Assembly: GCA_947462335.1 (NCBI GenBank)
Contig: OX381720.1
Location: forward strand, 63,447,946-63,511,945
From: Harmothoe impar
Taxonomy: Eukaryota > Annelida > Polychaeta > Phyllodocida > Polynoidae
Reading direction: 5' to 3'
DNA length: 64,000 nt
Part shown: piece after piece, positions 20,376 through 33,200 of the stretch
How the letters are laid out: each line of letters opens with the position of its first letter
How positions within the stretch are numbered: the stretch's first letter is position 1
Notes under the pieces: generated by a model
Seen by the model: only the letters and a program-made list of their open reading frames with translations
Told to the model about the DNA's origin: nothing
Databases searched by the model: none
Translations under genes and position numbers: made by a program

Positions 20376-21664
20376 CTGTCAAGTAAAGTAAACCAGCACA
20401 AAATAACACTTTATATCTAAAGCTAAGGCCACTCAAAAAATAAGTTGTTTCTCTTCGCCCGACAGAACTATGACGAGGGCGTTTTTTATTTCAATGTTTT
20501 AGTAATGTAGGCTGAAATATAGAGCCCACAGGACGAGGCCAAAAATTCCACATTCATAAATAAGTTTGATAAAATCATTTATGTAGATTAGACAATTATG
20601 GTGGGGGATATTTCATAGTTTAGGTGGAATTTGGCATCTCTTTGGTAGTGAACATGGTGAATACAACTACTGCAAAACCTTACTTACGAGTAAATCTCAG
20701 CGGTTTGAATTATACCTTTAATTGAAAAAAATTGAGTTGTAACAAAATATTCTGACACTAATGCATGTCAAGGTTAACAAGTGATCCTTGCATCATGATT
20801 TTGTGATCAGAACAAGAATAGAAAATGTTTTTGGAACAAGGAATTATTGCCAGTTTTTCCTAGGAAGTTCAAAAGACATTTTTTGTGTCATATCCCAGGG
20901 AATTTCTAACTATTATAATGAGTGGAACTTAAGGAATACACATCATCCATTATACTGGTGGACAAATCTTCTCTAGAGGAATACAGGAAAATTACTTGGG
21001 AATCTCATGTTATTTGTATGAGTAAAACTGAGGAAATACACATCACCATTGAACACGTCACTTAAAATGTTCACTATTTTTAACGATCGGCCACAACTAT
21101 CTAGTGTATGCGGCTTGTACCTGAAGAATGCACCAGATACCAACTTGTGTCATTCTTGAGTTATATTGGGTATCCCAGGTCATTTTCAGATATTATTATC
21201 TCACAAATGGAAAGTGGTTAGATGGGTAGACCATGTTAAAAGAGGAATACAGTTTAAATTTTATACAAATCGGTCCAGTGGTTTGAATTTGACAGCCATT
21301 TAAAAATCTAAAAGTGTTGTTTGGACATAGCCAATTTCAGACTTTACACTCAACTGGATTATGGAGGCATATTGTAAGCATTTTTATACCAATGACAAAA
21401 TGAATAGATCCGGGCTCGATGCCTGATAACTGTATATATATATATACCCTTTATTCATTGAAGACTCAGTAAGTGCAGACTTCAACTTTTATGTTTACAG
21501 ACCCTCAAAATCGTGGTATATTACATATGTTCTCATAGATCTTGGACAGAATTGGTTGTATATCACAAATTTGGTACAATCTCATTTTACCACTGTGGCA
21601 GATATCTCTTTGGTTCTGAAGATACCAATGTGTGTCATTCTTGAGTTATATAGAGGAATGTTAC
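20376..21664. other. Intron 9 sequence
   Basis: 1.3 kb of AT-rich intron, with a short (TA)n run near 21432. No other exon or known repeat was recognised. Confidence 0.5.
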
Positions 21665-21766
21665 CTGGCAGGGGAGTAGCTGTAGCAGGCAGGGGGGTAG
21701 AGGCAGGAACATCAGGAGGGGCAGGAACCATGAAGCTGGGTGTAGTTGTCCCAGGACTCAACATAC
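21665..21766 (-). CDS. Gene A exon 9: Pro/Thr-rich linker
   Basis: 102 bases, phase 1 to 1, 34 residues. The acceptor is CATGTTTCAG and the donor CCAG/GTAACA. The incoming phase completes the last cysteine codon of CTLD3. The remainder is a Pro/Thr/Ala linker (PSFMVPAPPDVPASTPL), probably O-glycosylated. Confidence 0.85.
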
Positions 21767-22137
21767 CTGAAACATGTATGTATTTTATGCTGAATACGGC
21801 ACTCCCATCGACTTACCCAAGGAAGGCCATATTTAACACCCCCTGTGAAATAACCCTTGCCTGTATTTAACGGCCTGTCAAATCATCAAAATTGTTGATT
21901 TAACCACTAAAAAGTGGCTTTTTCAGAACAATTAAGGGGAATTTTGACAAATATTGTTGATAAGGACATGAAATAAACACAAAGGAGCACTTGTAGAGTT
22001 CCTCATTGAGGTTTATTTCAATCAGCTTCACCTCGTGAAATAACCCTCAGTGAGGAACTCTACTCGTGCACCTTTGTCTATGTATCTATGTAAGTATGCT
22101 GTACCATAACACACAGAACCACCTGCACAGCCATGCA

Positions 22138-22533
22138 CATGGCTCAGTCTCACCAGATCGATGCAGGTGAAAAGTCTATGAGCGGCACATGGCTCAGTCT
22201 CACCAGATCGATGCAGGTGAAAGTCTATGAGGGGCACATGGCTCAGTCTCACCAGATCGATGCAGGTGAAAGTCTATGAGCGGCACATGGCTCAGTCTCA
22301 CCAGATCGATGCAGGTGAAAAGTCTATGACCGGCACATGGCTCAGTCTCACGAGATCAATGCAGGTAAAAGTCTATGAGTGGCACATGGCTCAGTCTCAC
22401 GAGATCGATGCAGGTGAAAAGTCTATGAGCGGCACATGGCTCAGTCTCATGAGATCTATGCAGGTGAAAAGTCTATGAGCGGCACATGGCTCAGTCTCAC
22501 GAGATCGATGCAGGTGAAAGTCTATGAGCGGCT
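22138..22533 (+). repeat. 49/50-bp tandem repeat, about eight units
   Basis: Units carry GGCTCAGTCTCAC, GATCGATGCAGGTGAAA and GTCTATGAGCGGCACAT. They differ by one base in length and a few substitutions. The array lies in intron 8 of the lectin gene. Confidence 0.9.
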
Positions 22534-23324
22534 GACATCAATAAGCTGCTGACATCTACGACCAGGGTAGCCAGAGCGATCAAATTCTTTTACACACGTA
22601 TTACAGCGAGTATCATGCATGCCTACCCTTCTTTATAATGTGTGTATCATTAATGTGGTTGTATCCAGGGAGCAACCACACAATGTAACATTAGCATAGG
22701 TACTAGTGAGACCTGGCATCCTGCCAAGTGTCATAGATACAGGCTCTTATAGTAGCCAATACATATATATATATTTATGTATATATATATAGAAGCTATG
22801 AATCTATATCAACAAACATCCAGATATCTATGTTCAATTTTAATTTGCATGCATATTATCCTTGGTTCGGCTTAGTGCACAAATTACCGATTACTCTGAA
22901 GGGCTACTTACTTCCATGAATAAAGTTCCAGACCAATGATGCATAAAGTACTATAGAGTGCAAAGAGCACTTTGCGGCCTTTAAGGTTTACGGGTGAATG
23001 ATACTCAGCAATGCTACATACTGTACTATAGAGTGCATAGAGCACCGTGCAGCCTTTATTTGGTATCTGTCACGTATCCAAATTTGAAAATATGGACAAA
23101 TATATATTTTTTGAGAAAATAATAAAAAAATCCAAGATGGCCACCAAGATGGCCGCCAAAAAAAGTAATGGAATAATATTTCTTGACAGAGACTAAAAAA
23201 TTAAACAAAAAGACATATTAAGGATTAAATAAACTTAGGTTAAAAAAATACATCATAGTGGTGCATGGGAACCCTCCTTGTCTAGTATTACGACTATTAA
23301 GGTTTACGGGTAAATGATACTCAC
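22534..23324. other. Rest of intron 8
   Basis: It holds a TA-rich microsatellite (about 22760-22790), and two diverged copies of a CTATAGAGTGCAAAGAGCAC sequence near 22950 and 23025. No exon was seen. Confidence 0.5.
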
Positions 23325-23509
23325 ACAGTGCATTGTAGAGGGTTGAATCACAGGTCCTTGAAAACCAGACTTTGGCTCTGACGTGTAGCAATCCACAGGT
23401 GTGGCCATCCTGAGGACTCTTTGGTCCCCACTCACTGTAGCTGACCACACTCATGGTGGATCTCCACTTCCAGGTGGAGAAGTACTTCCTGAGTCCAAAG
23501 TGCATTCTT
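23325..23509 (-). CDS. Gene A exon 8: second half of CTLD3
   Basis: 185 bases, enters in phase 2 and leaves in phase 1. Acceptor CTTCTGTAG, donor CTGT/GTGAGT. It shows YSEWGPKSPQDGHTCGLL and a terminal RTCDSTLYNALC, the W-P-C...C...LC pattern of a C-type-lectin fold. No EPN/QPD or WND calcium and sugar motif is visible, so classical carbohydrate binding is unlikely. Confidence 0.85.
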
Positions 23510-24189
23510 CTACAGAAGCAGAAATAAACATTACTTAATGGGGAGAAACAGAGTTACAATGCTTAATGCCTGAAAGCTGTAAAAGCACCATGGCCTCGGT
23601 CACCCTGATTCATATAAACCCTGCCCTCTTGTGTCCAATAATAGTAATACAATGATGACATAAATCTTACTATGGTTTGGCGTGTTTATTCTCTCACGTA
23701 ATCCAGGCTGGACAACAGTAACAACAATATATCCTTAGGACTGCCGGTACTTTCTGGAGACGCACTACCATAGCGTATTGTTTCCAATGCAAACGCAAAA
23801 TCTTGGCTTTCAGAGGGCCCTTTTTACTTTACACATTGGCCCGCTATGGCAATGCTAAGGATAAAAAAGAAGAAAAACACTGCAACCTGACCGGTCTTAC
23901 TGTGACCGCTGTCTTGGAAGTTGTGACCACACAGTGCTGTTTGGGCTGGTTGCCAGGGGTGACTCTACACCCTACCTGCAGGGGGCTCCACTATCCAGGC
24001 CTGCCTGCTATAGTGTACACATGTACCACCAGGTGTCTCACAGTTCCAGTTATAGCAGCATAAGCTGTACGTATGCCCACAGAAAATCTGTTAAGTTACA
24101 TGTCAGGAATATATTTAAGCATCATGATGACAGCTCACAGTTCAGGTTTATTACAATATGTAAAAATATTATTTTGATATTGCACTTAC
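23510..24189. other. Intron 7 sequence
   Basis: Intron between the two halves of CTLD3. It contains a Cys-rich minus-strand open stretch near 23990-24065 whose phases do not fit the gene (see rejected items). Confidence 0.5.
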
Positions 24190-24391
24190 GACATATCTAT
24201 GAAGCCAAGTGCTCTGTCGTAGAAGTCAGTTGTGAATTCCGTCCAGTCAAGCTGTTGTGGGAATTCAGCTAAATCATAACCATCCCCAAGCAGGCGGCAA
24301 ACTGTGCGTGCCTGGTCATGTGTGAATTCACCAAACACTTCACAGTACTGGGTTCCTGAGGTGACCTGTGGTGTCAGCATGCAAGGGACAC
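24190..24391 (-). CDS. Gene A exon 7: first half of CTLD3
   Basis: 202 bases, phase 1 in, phase 2 out. Acceptor TTTTGCTGCAG, donor TGTC/GTAAGT. It contains YCEVFGEFTHDQARTVCRLL and LDWTEF, the helix-1/helix-2 region of a CTLD. The split in phase 2 matches the other two CTLDs of this gene, evidence for module duplication. Confidence 0.85.
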
Positions 24392-25409
24392 CTGCAGCAA
24401 AAATGAAATCATTGCTTTCATAATAAGTCTCTATAAACCGGCCACCTCCGTTTCAGACAAAAATTGGCTGGTCACTGAATCGGCCGATCCTCTGAAGCAG
24501 GATTACTATAAAAATAAATGGGCATAATTAAATCTGTTTAGTTGGATACATGGCTGATAAGTGAATCAACCGACCTATTGGAGACCGATATATCGAGACT
24601 TTACCTTATAAACAGGACACCCAGAAATCAAAGTGACCTATACCAGGTTGTGTGTTTAATCGCTAATTTTGTCATACAGTTTCTGGGTCCCATATGAAAG
24701 GTTTCTGACCATTTTCAAAGACATGATGAGATTTAAGAAGAATCTGAAAGTCTTTGTTTTCTCACTATTTGGCCGATCTTCGGACCAAACGTACAAGGGG
24801 GTCACGGGGACCAAAATGATATTGATTTTCTGTGTTTTGAACCCAAATGCATAGTTTGAGCCCTTCCCAAAGAAAAGTAGATTTATCACACACCCCTACC
24901 TATGCATTTTTTTAAAGTTTGTGATTCTAAAAGAGATATTATCTGATATTTCGGCTGCTACTTTGTTGCAAAGGTAGATCTTTCATAGTAGCAGTAATTT
25001 CCTTGAAAATTTACAATTGTAAAGTAATAAGTGGCAAATTTGAATGTTGGAACTAATGACAGCATAGCCTACACTTCTAAATGGACTTTGTCACCAGTAC
25101 TGTTATATGCCTGTGTATAAATGTAACTTAAGGATGAACTAGCTTTTCACAAAGCCCTGCAACACTGGCTATCACAAATCCTTGCCTATTATCGAGCATC
25201 ACTCCCCTATTTCCTGCCGACCTTAGAGGAGCGTCTCAACCTCATAAGGTTTGCCTCATGCTTGAATGCAGTACTGGTGTATTACTCACCAGGGCTGCAT
25301 TCATGCATTATGACGACCATGATGCATTAGGGTACTATCCCATCCTTACAGGGTTAACACTTCACACTTATTTGCTGAGGTTCTATAACAGACAAGGCCG
25401 TGCACTCAC
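24392..25409. other. Intron 6 sequence with a dispersed repeat
   Basis: About 1 kb of intron. Its right part (about 25170-25370) belongs to a dispersed repeat also seen at 57040-57320 and 59700-59935, marked by TTGAATGCAG and CCAGGGCTGCAT. No exon was found. Confidence 0.55.
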
Positions 25410-25624
25410 CTGGTGTTTTCTCACAGACCTGGCCGGTCATCCACTGCTGGGACGCACGGTCTACCGCCCGGAGTGCTGGACTACTTCCTGCCACCCCCAG
25501 CACACACCAGCCACTAGTGTCAGGCATACCCGAGGGGGTCCAGGCCCGTCTGGTACTCTCTACTATATCGGTGTACGCAGAAAGGGAATTCTTCCAAGCT
25601 ATTCTTGTCCAATAGTTTCTGAAC
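25410..25624 (-). CDS. Gene A exon 6: second half of CTLD2
   Basis: 215 bases, phase 2 in, phase 1 out. Acceptor TCTGTTGACAG, donor CCAG/GTGAGT. It has WTPSGMPDTSGWCVLGV and a terminal TGQVCEKT, typical of the CTLD C-terminal half. No EPN/QPD or WND is visible. Confidence 0.88.
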
Positions 25625-26452
25625 CTGTCAACAGACGATATCACATACTATTATCACTGCTACTTACTACTATCTACTTGAAATAATCCACTTTTAGAGG
25701 ATGGTTCTGAAAAAAAGATAGTTTGTGCGTAAATAAAGATAATTAATACCTGAATGGAGAAATAACAGATGAAGTTTGGCCCAGGGCTAACCACTACCGC
25801 ATTAATGTTTGCATTTAAGTAAAATAAGTTTGGTTAAAGGAGCACTTTTAGCACATTTGATTGATGTGTGCCACTTAAACTCTGAAAGTTAGTACATCCA
25901 ATGTGTAAGACAAAAACATTTTTTTTGTAAAAGTGAGTCAAATAATATGCTGATATCTATTCCCTTCCCCCTAATTCCCTCCGATTTTGCTCTACCACTG
26001 AGCTTCATCCCCATCCGACAACTTGACCGCACCGTACGTTACTGGGTCGGTTTGGTGCACGGAAAGGGGTGGTAACCAGTTGCTTTACACAACCATAATA
26101 GCCCATTTAAACTCAGTGGTGGTCTCAGTTATGTCCAGAGAGGTCATTCAGAAAATGTGATAAATCTATAGGTACTTTTTTTCTGTAGACTGTGGAAAGT
26201 TGATTTTCATAGATTTGAAAGACCTTCTAATAGTCAGGAATCAGGAATTAGGGGTCGGGTGTGTGGAGTCAGGTTTTGTCCACATGTTACAAAGTGTCTA
26301 CAGACAGAGAGAGTGGGGGCCAAACAAGGTGGTTTCCTGATTTTTAGGGGAACCGAAAAAGTGGGCGAGGGGAAACTGAAAAATCTTTGCATGCAATTGA
26401 TTGTTAAAACATGGTCGGTCGATGAGAAACATTGTCACACTTGTTGCCTTAC
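25625..26452. other. Intron 5 sequence
   Basis: Ordinary intron. I see no other exon or tandem repeat. Confidence 0.5.
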
Positions 26453-26624
26453 TTTGATTGATGTGGCTCTGAGGCAGTATTGAACTGGTTCCACTCGTCT
26501 TCATCAGAGAAGTAGACCAGCATGTAGCCCAGGGTGGCACACAGGGTGGAGGCTTGTTTTATGGTAGTCTGCGCTTCATCCCTTTCTATGATGTAGTAAT
26601 GCTTTCCTGATGCTATGAAGGAGG
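26453..26624 (-). CDS. Gene A exon 5: first half of CTLD2
   Basis: 172 bases, phase 1 in, phase 2 out. Acceptor CTTGTGCAG, donor CAAA/GTAAGG. It contains KHYYIIERDEAQ, ASTLCATLGYMLVYF and EDEWNQF, the helical half of a CTLD. The upstream intron 4 (26625-45139) is 18.5 kb long and houses the complete PolB element. Confidence 0.87.
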
Positions 26625-27139
26625 CTGCACAAGAGTTCAATATGCAATTCATTAAATAGACTCATATATAGACTCATGCCTTTGCTGAACAAGGCACAGT
26701 TGTTGATCTTTCTAATATCTGGGTTTAAAGTAGCTTGAGAATGAAATTGAACATGATATGATATGCAAAAATCTATTTATATTCACATGATCACATAAAT
26801 CTACAAGTTGGCCCAATCTAAGCTAATCTCCAAAAAAAGCTAATAAGGAATGAAAAAACAAGTTTTAAGTTTTTTGAAATACAGTCTAAGCCTATACTAT
26901 TTTTGAAGTTTGCCCCCATATATATCCTTGGCTGTTATAGTCAATTCCATATAAATATCACTGGGTCCGATCACTTGGCTGAAAAAGATTAGTTTTGGAA
27001 CAACTTTGCCTTTCGAGCAGTATCAAGTCTAACTTGTTATGTATCTCAAACCATTACCTTATACAAACTCTCTTTAATTGTGCTAGTGTTAAATGTAGCA
27101 TACTTTTGGCATGTGTACTTTGGCAGAATACAGATTGAA
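26625..27139. other. Intron 4, right of exon 5
   Basis: AT-rich intron. Nothing was recognised before the minisatellite. Confidence 0.5.
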
Positions 27140-27908
27140 GAACATGACAAAAGGAACATGACAAAAGGAACATGACATGAGGAACATAACATGAGGAACG
27201 TGACATGAAAAGGGACATGAGGAACAAGACATGAGGAACATGACATGAGGAACATGACATGAGGAACATGACATGAGGAACAAGACATGAGGAACATGAC
27301 ATGAGGAACATGACATGAGGAACATGACATGAGGAACATGACATGAGGAACAAGACATGAGGAACATGACATGAGGAACATGACATGAGGAACATGACAT
27401 GAGGAACAATACATGAGGAACAAGACATGAGGAACATGACATGAGGAACATGACATGAGGAACATGACATGAGGAACATGACATGAGGAACATGACATGA
27501 GGAACAAAAGAATATGACATGAGGAACATGACATGAGGAACATGACATGAGGAACATGACATGAGGAACATGCCATGAGGAACGTGACATGAGGAACATG
27601 ACATGAGGAACATGACATGAGGAACATGACATGAGGAACATGACATGAGGAACATGACATGAGGAATATGACATGAGGAACATGACATGAGGAACATGAC
27701 ATGAGGAACATGACAAATGGAACATGACATGAGGAATATGACAAATGGAACATAACATGAGGAACAAAAGAATATGACATGCGGAACGTGACATGGGGAA
27801 CATGACATGAGGAACATGACAAATGGAACATGACATGAGGAATATGACAAATGGAACATAACATGAGGAACAAAAGAATATGACATGCGGAACGTGACAT
27901 GGGGAACA
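27140..27908 (+). repeat. 14-bp minisatellite
   Basis: About 55 units of GAGGAACATGACAT with variants (AAAGAATATGACAT, ACAAATG). A higher-order block near the right end is duplicated (about 27750-27830 and 27840-27908). Because 14 is not a multiple of three, the reverse strand reads open in three frames; those frames are artefacts. Confidence 0.95.
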
Positions 27909-29063
27909 TACTGTATATGGCCACTAGTATAAGCAACCATGAGAGTGTGGGATCGAACCCCAATCTGGCGCAGTGTTTGAGGCTGTGTTAAATTAGCTAC
28001 GTTGGGTTTGCTAAATGTCCCTTTCAAATATAGGTTTCAGCGTCCAATGCACTACACTCTCATAGTTGATGCTGATACTAGTGGGAATATACAGTATAGC
28101 AGGGTATGTGGTCCATTGTAGGTACATATGCCTAATTACTCTTCCAGACTGTAAATGGCCCTGTGACATATCTGTCAAGGGGGATGTTCTTGTCATTGGA
28201 GGCTTGATTGTTCGAGGCTGATGATGAATATTGAACGGATGTGCTGCATATATAAACAGTATTGTTACTAATTGAGATAAATGAACAGGACCTGGCCTTT
28301 TATTCAATAAAAAATTAGTTTATAAAAGTGGGGTTGTAAATCATATTAGATATTGTGGACTACCACTCCCTGTGTAAACCTGCAGTATATGTTTCCTTCT
28401 CAACAGGAACGTGCTGCAAATTTATAAGGGCATGCAGTGACACATCATCATCATTATCTCTCTGTCTCTCTATCCCTCTATTTCACTCAAAATATCTGTG
28501 CTTCAATAAAAACCATCTGCAGTTTAATTAACCATTTCATTCAATTTTCCCCATTACAGTATTACAGGAGAAATATTAATCAATTAAAATGTCCAAAAAT
28601 CTAGAATTTATGAAAATCAGAATTTTTAGCCTTTTGACCTTATTATCTCTGGTCTAGGATGTGTGAGATACGACTGGTTAGGTGAAAACACATCACATAT
28701 GTTTTTTGTGGTAGAATTCACGGATTTTCCTAGGGAGATATACTGCCAGTCTGTTATGTGGATAGGAGAGCAGCCAAGTAGTACCCTTTATTTGCCAGCA
28801 TAATCATACTTTGGGTGTCCCATCTGGGGTAGGTAAAATATGGACTGTGTTCTGAGTATCTGGAACAGCTGCATGAACCAGCACTAAAGTACAGGACTAA
28901 GTATAGAATACTTCAATTCATAGTTCAGAATGCACAACCTGTTCTAGATGGGGATGTGATAGCTATGTTTTAACTGAGATATATAAGAATTTTGGGATTT
29001 TCCTGGTGGTAGTAGTATATGGAAAGGTGGTTTGTAGTAGGCAATGCATTAAATGTGCTATTC
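27909..29063. other. Intron 4 sequence left of the PolB element
   Basis: Intron DNA without recognised exons or repeats. Confidence 0.5.
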
Positions 29064-29699
29064 ATCTGAGTAGTATATATTGTATCGGAACGGGACTATG
29101 CTTAAGTACTGTTTATTACTCAATCGAGATGCAGCCAATCAGAGGCCTCCATTTGGTCACGTGACCGGAAGTGACCTACTTAGGGGATTAGTGATGACGT
29201 CACGTGACCTACTTAGCCAATCAGAGGCCGCCATTTGGTCAAGTGACCGGAAGTGACGTCATATGACCTACTTATGGACCGGAAGTGACGTCATATGACC
29301 TACTTAGGGGACCGGAAGTGACGTCATATGACCTAATTTAGGATCACGTGACCGGAAGTGACCTGATGAGTCACGTGACCGGAAGTGACGTCACATGACC
29401 TAATGGACAACCGGAAGTGACGTCATGTGACCTCATTGAGGATCACGTGACCGGAAGTGACCTGATTGATCACGTGACCGGAAGTGACGTCACGCGACTT
29501 AATGAAGAGATTAGCGTCTTTAAGGGGTCACGCGCTTTAAAATGTTATATATATTTTTTTTGGAGGAGGCGAGTCTCTTATTTTTTTTGTAAACCAATAA
29601 AAAACACAACAATATAAGTTGTTTTTTTTTCATTTTATTTTTTATTAGCGACTGGAAGTGACTTATTGAACTAGGTAGAAGTGTTCTTTAGAGTGTATA

Positions 29700-29825
29700 A
29701 GGGGGGAGGGGGAGGGGAGGGGAGGGGTGGGAGGGGGGCCCTTTAAGATGCATGGGGAGGGGGGCACTTTTAGGATGCATGGGGTGGGTGGGGGGGGGAG
29801 GGGGGCACTCTAGGGGGGGGCACTC
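29700..29825 (+). other. G-run tract in the left TIR (C-run in the right TIR)
   Basis: Repeated GGGG/GGGGG runs with short spacers, for example AGGGGAGGGGAGGGGTGGG, can form G-quadruplexes. The complementary C-run is at about 38175-38300. Confidence 0.7.
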
Positions 29826-29885
29826 TAAGGGGAGTTTGTCTCTTTTAAGAAAAAAAGAAAGAAAAGATTTTTTTAAATTTTAATC

Positions 29886-29929
29886 AAGAGACACACTTCT
29901 TCCTCTTGAGAGGAAGAAGTGTGTCTCTT
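29886..29929. other. Perfect 20-bp stem hairpin in the left TIR
   Basis: AAGAGACACACTTCTTCCTC and its exact reverse complement are separated by TTGA. The matching hairpin in the right TIR is at 38068-38111. It could act as a cruciform, replication or processing signal. Confidence 0.85.
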
Positions 29930-30253
29930 AATTTTTTTGTTTAGGAAGTGATGGTCTTTAGGATCACGTGATTGGAAGTGACCTGATGAGTCACGTGACT
30001 AGAAGTGACGTCACATGCCCTAATTAGGAGATCAGCAGCGACCGGAGGAAGTGACACTTTAAGAGGACACGCGACTTAATTGTTATAATTTTTTTTTTTT
30101 TACTTACTAATAAAAGAAGACGTATGAAAATAAAACACAACAATAATTTTATTTTATTTTTTTATTTTATTTTTTTTCAATTCTAATAAACACTCTATTT
30201 TTGAAAAGATGCGCTCAATCAATCAATAACGCACTTATTTTTTTATTTTTTTT

Positions 30254-33200
30254 TCATATCTCTAAAGGACTCGTTGTCACACCGTCAGAATGCACGCGAC
30301 GCTTATAATACAAGTAGTGCACACCATCTTTCTCTATGGTGTAAGTGACCATTTTGTTTCGTACCACTTTGAAATTTCTATTTACCGCAAGGAGAGTTTT
30401 TCATTTGCGAAGAACATCCAAGAAGTCGTCTGGTTCTTTAGGGTTTTGTTTCTTCTGTACACCTTTTGCACTCCATTTTTTGGATTTTCTTTCACCGGTG
30501 CCGCTGAAACCGATCATAGCAAATGTAAGTTTTAGGGTTGAGACTTAGGTTCCCGTCACCTTCCCACTCCGCTTTCATAAGCCCCGAAGTTCTCAGATCG
30601 TGAAGGTAACGTCTCTCACAACATCCGCCGGGCGGCGGACACCATTCTCGCACTCTTTCCGTTTTTATCTTCACGAAAAGCTCTAAGTGATCGTCGCACA
30701 CCGCTGTCGGAATCCACTTTCGTTTCTCTCTGAAGTACGTCTCTCTCAGGTGAGGTTTGACTAGGTCATCCAACGTGTCACCACTGAGAGCCATGTAAAG
30801 ACTGTCGGTGTCCATTTGACAAAGAGCATAATCAAGCCGATCGACGAATCTATCCAAAAAGTCGTATGTGAACTCTAACATTTTCAACTTCGCGTACTGG
30901 TATACCATGAACCCTATTTGAATAGGGAGGTTGTTCTTGACTGTTTTCGGTTGTAGTTCGACTTCAAACAGATCAGAACTCAACTCGGACGCCTTTTGGA
31001 AGCGCCACGAATTGGCCAATAGTTCGAACTTCCGACTGTCAGTGTATCTCACCGCCGTGTGTTTTTCTTTGTTGCAGATTGTTTTACCTTACGTGGCGTT
31101 TCCCATTAACTTGTAACAGTCTGACAGAATTTTCTCGTTCTCGTTCACGTCGCCACGTCTTCGCGCCGCCGTTACTTCGTCCGCGAAACCGGCAAAGGAG
31201 CGTTTAGGTAGGTATTCTATGACCAGCTGTACTTTGGTGACTGTCAAATTGTGCTCTAAATACCACTTGAGAAGTGGCGTTCCCAAGAGAATATTTTTTC
31301 CGTGGTAACTCCCTATCAGACATCTCTGAGGCGTGTTCAACAGCTTTTCTTCCTGCGCAAAGTCTGACATGTGAGGTCCTATGTCTGATTTTGAAACGGA
31401 TACGTTCTTGAAAACGGGGGTCATTTCTTCGAAGTAGTCTCGCGTCTCTCCTCCCTCAGTGAAGCGCACTGATATCGGTGCGACGGTATGCACTCGTGAG
31501 CGTGGAACCAACACCCGTGAAACTGGAAAACCGTATTAGAGGCCGCGTGAAACCCGTCGACGCGAATTCTTCGACAGCCTAGACCCGTCTCACCGCCGTT
31601 GAAAGCGTGGCGCAGTTTCACGTCGCGGTCGTGCTCTACGAACCGTAACCACTCCAAAGCGCTGTGAGAGTTTCTTTACCTAATTTTGGGCTTGAACTCG
31701 GTCTCAGGTCGTCTCACCGCGTAATAGCCTGTGCAGTGCGCTTCGCTCAAGCAGCGCAAGTACAGACAGTTAGCGTCTAGGCCTAGGATGTGCTGGCACG
31801 TTCTCGCTTCTTCGCCGTACTTGTGCTCCCTTATCCGCGTGGTGCCCTTCTCGTGAAATCTATGGAAGATGATGGAAGGACCACCGACTAGATTTTCTTT
31901 GATCAGAGCGTGGAGGACGGCGTCGAACTGGGGGAACGTTGTGAACGTAGCTTCTAGGTTTTGGAAGAGGAACCGTAAAGTCAAACTGGCGAGAGAGATC
32001 CCGTCTTTCAACATGTCAATGGCGCGATCTTGGAAAAATTTAGCGTGATTTTTCAGAGCCTCTATAAAAGGTTTGACGTCTTTGTTGTTGTAGTGGATCA
32101 AGTAATCTCTCATAGTTTGCATCTTCTCGTCGGACCAAACTTTCTGACATGCGGCGTAGTCGGATTCGGACATTTTGACGCCCGTCAGTTCGCTGTCAAA
32201 AGCTAATCTTGGTGGCAGTGTTCTGTTTCCCAGTTTCCTGGTAGACGTCATCCATTCGTAAGGAAAGTGACCTTTCTCTTCATTTCTGGTGAAAGCTCGC
32301 AAATAATTCGCGTAGTTGTAACTGGGTGCCAAATAGTTGACTACGTCCAAGAAAACCGTGTGCTGTGTGTAAACCGCCAAGTATTGATTGCTTCTCTTTC
32401 TGACGCTGAATTCTTGGTTTCTTCGGTCTCCGGAGGCAAAGAACGAGGAAGGCGTATTTTGATCAGGTTCAAGTCGTAACGCCCCGAGTTGAAGCCCACG
32501 ACTGGAGCTTGACGGATGTATCTCAGAAGCCGCTTCTTCAGTTGAGCTAACGGGTGTCTGGTCTGAGCCGCAGCGAAGCCGCCGCCACCTGGAGAAGGGG
32601 TGAATGCCGCCTCCTCCAGCAGGAGAGCTTCACCTATCGCCGCATCTAACTTCGCTAACCTCGGTCGGTAAAGTTCTAGCACAGCTTCCCCGATGACTTT
32701 GGCGTTCTCGTTTATGTGATTTAAAACTCGGTCCGACAAGGGGTCGGAATCTGCGTCGGATTCTCTGACGAAGCAGACCGGCCCCTCCCACCCTGGAAAG
32801 TTGGATGCGACGCTAGCCGACAAAGGTACGTGATCCCACAGCAGGGACACGTGTTCGGTCGACGGTTCTCTGCACGGTCTGAAGAAAGCCTCGAAATCGA
32901 AGGTGATCTTGTAAGGGTAGATTCCGGAATGTCCGTCCGGAGGAAAAATGGAGAAGTCTGCTAGCGCTTCGAAAATTGTTCTCGAATTTTGGTAGATGCC
33001 ACCTACGTAGCGCAACTTGACTTGTCGGCAAGAGGAAAGCTGGTTCCTGTGTCTCTTCAGCAAGAACTCGGTGGTGAACGCCGCCTTACACTTGCAACAT
33101 TCGTATATGCCCGCGTACGCGTTGAAGTCCGTGACCAGAGAGACGTGCAAACCGCCTTTCGCCGTCAGGTGTAGGTTTACTTTACCTCGGGCGGCCAGAG

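Larger units (their letters stand above)
29068..30145 (+). repeat. Left TIR of PolB element copy 2
   Basis: About 1.08 kb, inverted relative to 37851-38929 with scattered differences. The outer 430 bp (29150-29495) hold nine ACCGGAAGTGAC units, about seven TGACGTCA and six CACGTG sites, and two CCAATCAGAGG blocks. Further in come a G-run tract (29700-29825) and a 20-bp-stem hairpin (29886-29929). The inner end is an AT-rich stretch with a possible AATAAA signal for PolB. Confidence 0.92.

Noticed and set aside
23985..24075. Minus-strand stretch with CCYNWNCETPGGTC as an extra lectin exon
   Set aside because: Its possible exit phase (1) does not fit exon 8 (enters in phase 2), the acceptor lacks a pyrimidine tract, and exons 7 and 8 join correctly without it.
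25258..25686. Plus-strand 142-residue frame over lectin exon 6
   Set aside because: Opposite-strand shadow; the minus-strand exon has correct splice sites and CTLD residues.
27046..28027. Three overlapping minus-strand frames with HVPHVMFLMSCSSC repeats
   Set aside because: Artefact of the 14-bp minisatellite.
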